Assembly: GCA_045614225.1 (NCBI GenBank) | Contig: JAZLCO010000049.1 | Location: 1 to 6,205 of the forward strand | Source: UBA9715 sp045614225 | GTDB lineage: Bacteria > Actinomycetota > Coriobacteriia > Coriobacteriales > Eggerthellaceae | Length of the DNA stretch: 6,205 nt | Direction: 5' to 3' | Shown here: piece by piece, positions 3,899 to 6,205 of the stretch | Layout: the number at the start of each line of letters is the position of its first letter | Numbering within the stretch: position 1 is the stretch's first letter | The notes under the pieces: model-generated | The model's database searches: none | Told to the model about the DNA's origin: nothing | Seen by the model: only the letters and a program-made list of their open reading frames with translations | Position numbers and translations under genes: made by a program

Positions 3899-6037
3899 GT
3901 GAAAAAGAACACCAGATGTCTCTACACAAACAGCTTCGAAGCCTTTCTCCAAGAAAGCAAAGAAGCGATATTCGGTACGCTTTGCGATAACTATCACGGT
4001 GATGCGCTAACCACAACTCGAGAAGCGTGGATGGGCGAAATCGAATTACTCCAAAACGCCCTTGTCCCTTGGAGGGAGTCCGATGGTCGAATAGTCTTCG
4101 AGTTTGACATCCCTCGCCTTGGCAAGCGCATCGACGTAGTGCTCTTACTGAACGGAATCGTGTTCTGCCTTGAATTCAAGGTCGGGCAGTCTAGCATTCT
4201 CGAAAGCGATCTCGACCAAGTGCTCGACTACGCCTTGGACCTGAAAAACTTCCATAAGTTCAGCGAGGACAAGCTGATCGTTCCCATCCTCGTTTCAACG
4301 AAGCACCATGGCGCCTCGATCTTGATCCAACAATCTGTCTACGATGACAGGGTGGTAAACCCCCTCGTCGCGGGGGCGGATTGCATTCAGGATCTGATAC
4401 GCGAAATAGTCGACCAATATCCTCATGAGAATCCAGTCGACGAAAACTGGATCATCAGCCCGTATGCACCGACGCCCACGATTATCGAGGCAGCGCGCAC
4501 GCTCTACGAGAGTCATTCAGTAGAAGACATCACAAGACATGAAGCAGACCAGGTTTCCACAGATCGCACCATCGCGTACATCTTGGAAGTAATCCAGAAA
4601 AGCAAGGCGAATGGCGACAAGAGCATTTGCTTCGTGACAGGAGTTCCTGGCGCCGGCAAAACGCTCGTCGGTCTCGAAGTCGCTGTAAAGCAAACCTATC
4701 AAGGCCTCGATATTCCCGTTGAAGACGAAAACGCGGTATACCTTTCGGGCAACGGGCCATTGGTCGCAGTGCTAACCGAAGCGCTTGCAAGGGACAACTA
4801 CGAAAAATGCAAGGCGCGCGGCGAATCCAAGAAGAAGACCGACGCCAAGCGAGAAGTGGGCAAATTCATCCAGATCATCCACCGTTACCGCGACAATATG
4901 CTGGCAAAGATTAAAAATCCCGTAGAAAACGGCATACTCGAAATCGACCCGGAGAAAGCCGTGAAGCAAGCCGCTACAGGATATGGCGAAGTGGAACATG
5001 TCGCGATCTTCGACGAAGCGCAGCGTTCGTGGACGCACGAACGACTGGCAAACTACCTCAAACGCGGTGGAACCTACGGCAACAAGCTGAAGGTGCCTAA
5101 TTTCCCGATCTCCGAAGCCGCTTTTCTAATCTGGTCCCTTGACCAGCGAGAGGATTGGGCAACCATCGTGTGCCTTGTTGGCGGAGGTCAGGAAATCCAC
5201 ACGGGAGAAGCTGGAATAACTGAATGGATTAATGCGCTCAACGATATCTATACACATTGGAAGGTCTACATCTCGCCACAGTTGACCGAGCCAGAATACG
5301 CAGAAGGCAGGGTCAGCGAGTTGCTGGAGAAGAACAAAAACGTCACCTATTCCGATCATCTGCATCTGAGCGTTTCGCTGAGATCCTATCGAGCCGAGAA
5401 GCTCTCGTCTTTCGTTCATTCACTGCTTGCAATTGACGGGGATGCTCCTTCGATTTTTTTGGAAATCAAAGACAAGTATCCGATTGTTTTAACGCGAGAC
5501 TTCGAGAAGGCGAAGGCATGGCTCCACGAAAAAGCGCGTGGAGCTGAGCGAACCGGAGTCCTCATTACGAAGGAATCAGCTCGCTACAAACCGTTGGGCG
5601 TCCATGTCCTTGCGCCTGGGGACGAGAATGCAGTCCACTGGTTCCTCGAGGATAAAGTTGACACCCGATCTTCCAACTACCTCGAGGATGCTGCCACGGA
5701 AATCCAGGTGCAGGGTCTAGAGCTTGACTATACCTGCGTGCTGTGGGATGCCGACATGCGCTACGAAAACGGAGCCTGGCGCTTCTACAAGTTCAACGGT
5801 AAGACGGAGTGGAGAGAGATCGTCGATAACACCGAAAGCAAGCATGAGCAGATGAAATACATGCTCAACGCATACAGGGTATTGCTTACACGCGCGCGAG
5901 CCGGAATGGTTATTTGCGTGCCGAAAGGCAATAACCGCAAGACATCAATGGGCTTCCCCGAAGACGCTACGCGCATGCCGGAATATTACGATGACACGTT
6001 CAATTACCTGAAAAGTTTGGGTCTCGAAGAGATATAG
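3899..6037 (+). CDS. PD-(D/E)XK nuclease-like / DUF2075 superfamily 1 helicase
   Basis: A 712-residue cytoplasmic protein. The N-terminal part (about 1-130) has RIDVVLLLNGIVFCLEFKVG with D79, E92 and K94, a D-x12-ExK pattern typical of PD-(D/E)XK nucleases. From about 240 follows a helicase of the DUF2075 / Schlafen group 3 type: Walker A GVPGAGKT (248-255), Walker B DEAQ (372-375), VGGGQEIHTGEAG (from 427), a probable arginine finger R495 in SLRSYRAEK, EIQVQGLELDY (from 601) and YRVLLTRARAG (from 659, R665 and R667). All expected helicase motifs are present, so it looks intact. It should use ATP to move on or unwind nucleic acid and may cut it. The start is GTG, because an in-frame TAA at 3860 leaves no other good choice. 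It stands alone, and the DNA looks richer in A/T than the other genes, suggesting acquisition. A phage-defence role is inference. Confidence 0.92.
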   Translation: MKKNTRCLYTNSFEAFLQESKEAIFGTLCDNYHGDALTTTREAWMGEIELLQNALVPWRESDGRIVFEFDIPRLGKRIDVVLLLNGIVFCLEFKVGQSSILESDLDQVLDYALDLKNFHKFSEDKLIVPILVSTKHHGASILIQQSVYDDRVVNPLVAGADCIQDLIREIVDQYPHENPVDENWIISPYAPTPTIIEAARTLYESHSVEDITRHEADQVSTDRTIAYILEVIQKSKANGDKSICFVTGVPGAGKTLVGLEVAVKQTYQGLDIPVEDENAVYLSGNGPLVAVLTEALARDNYEKCKARGESKKKTDAKREVGKFIQIIHRYRDNMLAKIKNPVENGILEIDPEKAVKQAATGYGEVEHVAIFDEAQRSWTHERLANYLKRGGTYGNKLKVPNFPISEAAFLIWSLDQREDWATIVCLVGGGQEIHTGEAGITEWINALNDIYTHWKVYISPQLTEPEYAEGRVSELLEKNKNVTYSDHLHLSVSLRSYRAEKLSSFVHSLLAIDGDAPSIFLEIKDKYPIVLTRDFEKAKAWLHEKARGAERTGVLITKESARYKPLGVHVLAPGDENAVHWFLEDKVDTRSSNYLEDAATEIQVQGLELDYTCVLWDADMRYENGAWRFYKFNGKTEWREIVDNTESKHEQMKYMLNAYRVLLTRARAGMVICVPKGNNRKTSMGFPEDATRMPEYYDDTFNYLKSLGLEEI

Positions 6038-6067
6038 GCCACTATTTCCGAAATGCATGTTACGCAA

Positions 6068-6084
6068 GTGACGAAGGCGGTCAC
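6068..6084. repeat. short inverted repeat upstream of the last promoter
   Basis: GTGAC (6068-6072) and GTCAC (6080-6084) flank a 7-base loop. It lies 31 bases after the helicase stop codon and overlaps where the -35 of the next promoter would be. It could be an operator half-site pair. A terminator role is less likely, since C-rich rather than T-rich DNA follows. Confidence 0.35.
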
Positions 6085-6097
6085 CCACCCCCACCCT

Positions 6098-6103
6098 TAT
6101 AAT
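6098..6103 (+). promoter_or_regulatory. -10 box of a probable leaderless transcript
   Basis: A perfect TATAAT ends seven bases before the ATG at 6111, so RNA would start at or within a base or two of that ATG. No purine-rich ribosome binding site exists in the C-rich 6081-6110 stretch. No good -35 is seen at 17 bases (AGGCGG). Confidence 0.6.
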
Positions 6104-6110
6104 TCCCCTC

Positions 6111-6205
6111 ATGGAAGCAGATCCCGCGAACATACTCACCGACGTACGCGACAGGCACGCATTCCGCGAATGGCTCGAGCGATACCACGCCATCGAGGTT
6201 GAATG
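6111..6205 (+). CDS. YdeI/OmpD-associated-like protein, N-terminal fragment
   Basis: Thirty-one complete codons are open to the right edge, starting MEADPANILTDVRDRHAFRE and continuing WLERYHAIEVE. The pattern of a short acidic N-terminus, then an aromatic residue and REWLERYHA, resembles the beginning of YdeI/OmpD-associated family proteins, small cytoplasmic proteins with the pattern F..WL..HH.....E. Only the N-terminus is visible, so the family call is tentative. The ATG at 6111 is the only start, because an in-frame TGA lies at 6069-6071 and no GTG, TTG or ATG occurs between. It has a perfect TATAAT immediately upstream and no ribosome binding site, which fits leaderless expression and independence from the helicase gene. 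Confidence 0.6.
   Translation, partial: MEADPANILTDVRDRHAFREWLERYHAIEVE

Overview
This is a GC-rich bacterial window with seven protein genes, two of them cut by the window edges. The codon use, absence of a clear -35 at several promoters, a probable leaderless gene at the right edge, and the set of protein types (a short MFS carrier, a gut-type P-loop kinase-like ATPase, the GMAAN-type peptide deformylase) suggest a Coriobacteriia/Eggerthellaceae-like gut actinobacterium. That placement is inference from memory of similar proteins, not a database result.

Left part, minus strand: a 5' portion of an MFS transporter gene runs off the left edge (1-751). It is followed by about 375 bases of apparently non-coding DNA. 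Then come a small P-loop ATPase/kinase-like gene (1130-1660), whose 3' end lies inside a REP-like palindrome, and a short peptide deformylase gene (1763-2176). The ATPase is preceded by a strong Shine-Dalgarno, a seven-codon leader frame that overlaps its start, and a duplicated 14-base sequence.

Middle part, plus strand: an SDR oxidoreductase (2393-3205) and a small cysteine-rich protein (3278-3643). Each has its own upstream region carrying nearly the same promoter sequence with the same spacing, so the two genes look co-regulated although they are separate units.

Right part, plus strand: after a 255-base spacer comes a 712-residue protein (3899-6037) that combines an N-terminal PD-(D/E)XK-like nuclease domain with a DUF2075/Schlafen-group-3-type superfamily 1 helicase. 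Its DNA looks more A/T-rich than the rest, and it reads like a stand-alone accessory gene, possibly for defence. After it, a TATAAT box lies so close to an ATG that the next gene (6111 onward, YdeI/OmpD-associated-like, cut by the window end) is probably transcribed without a leader.

No tRNA, rRNA, CRISPR array, transposase or riboswitch was recognised. The strongest candidates for something new are the nuclease-helicase, the paired promoter linking the SDR and the cysteine-rich protein, and the REP-like palindrome that supplies a protein C-terminus.
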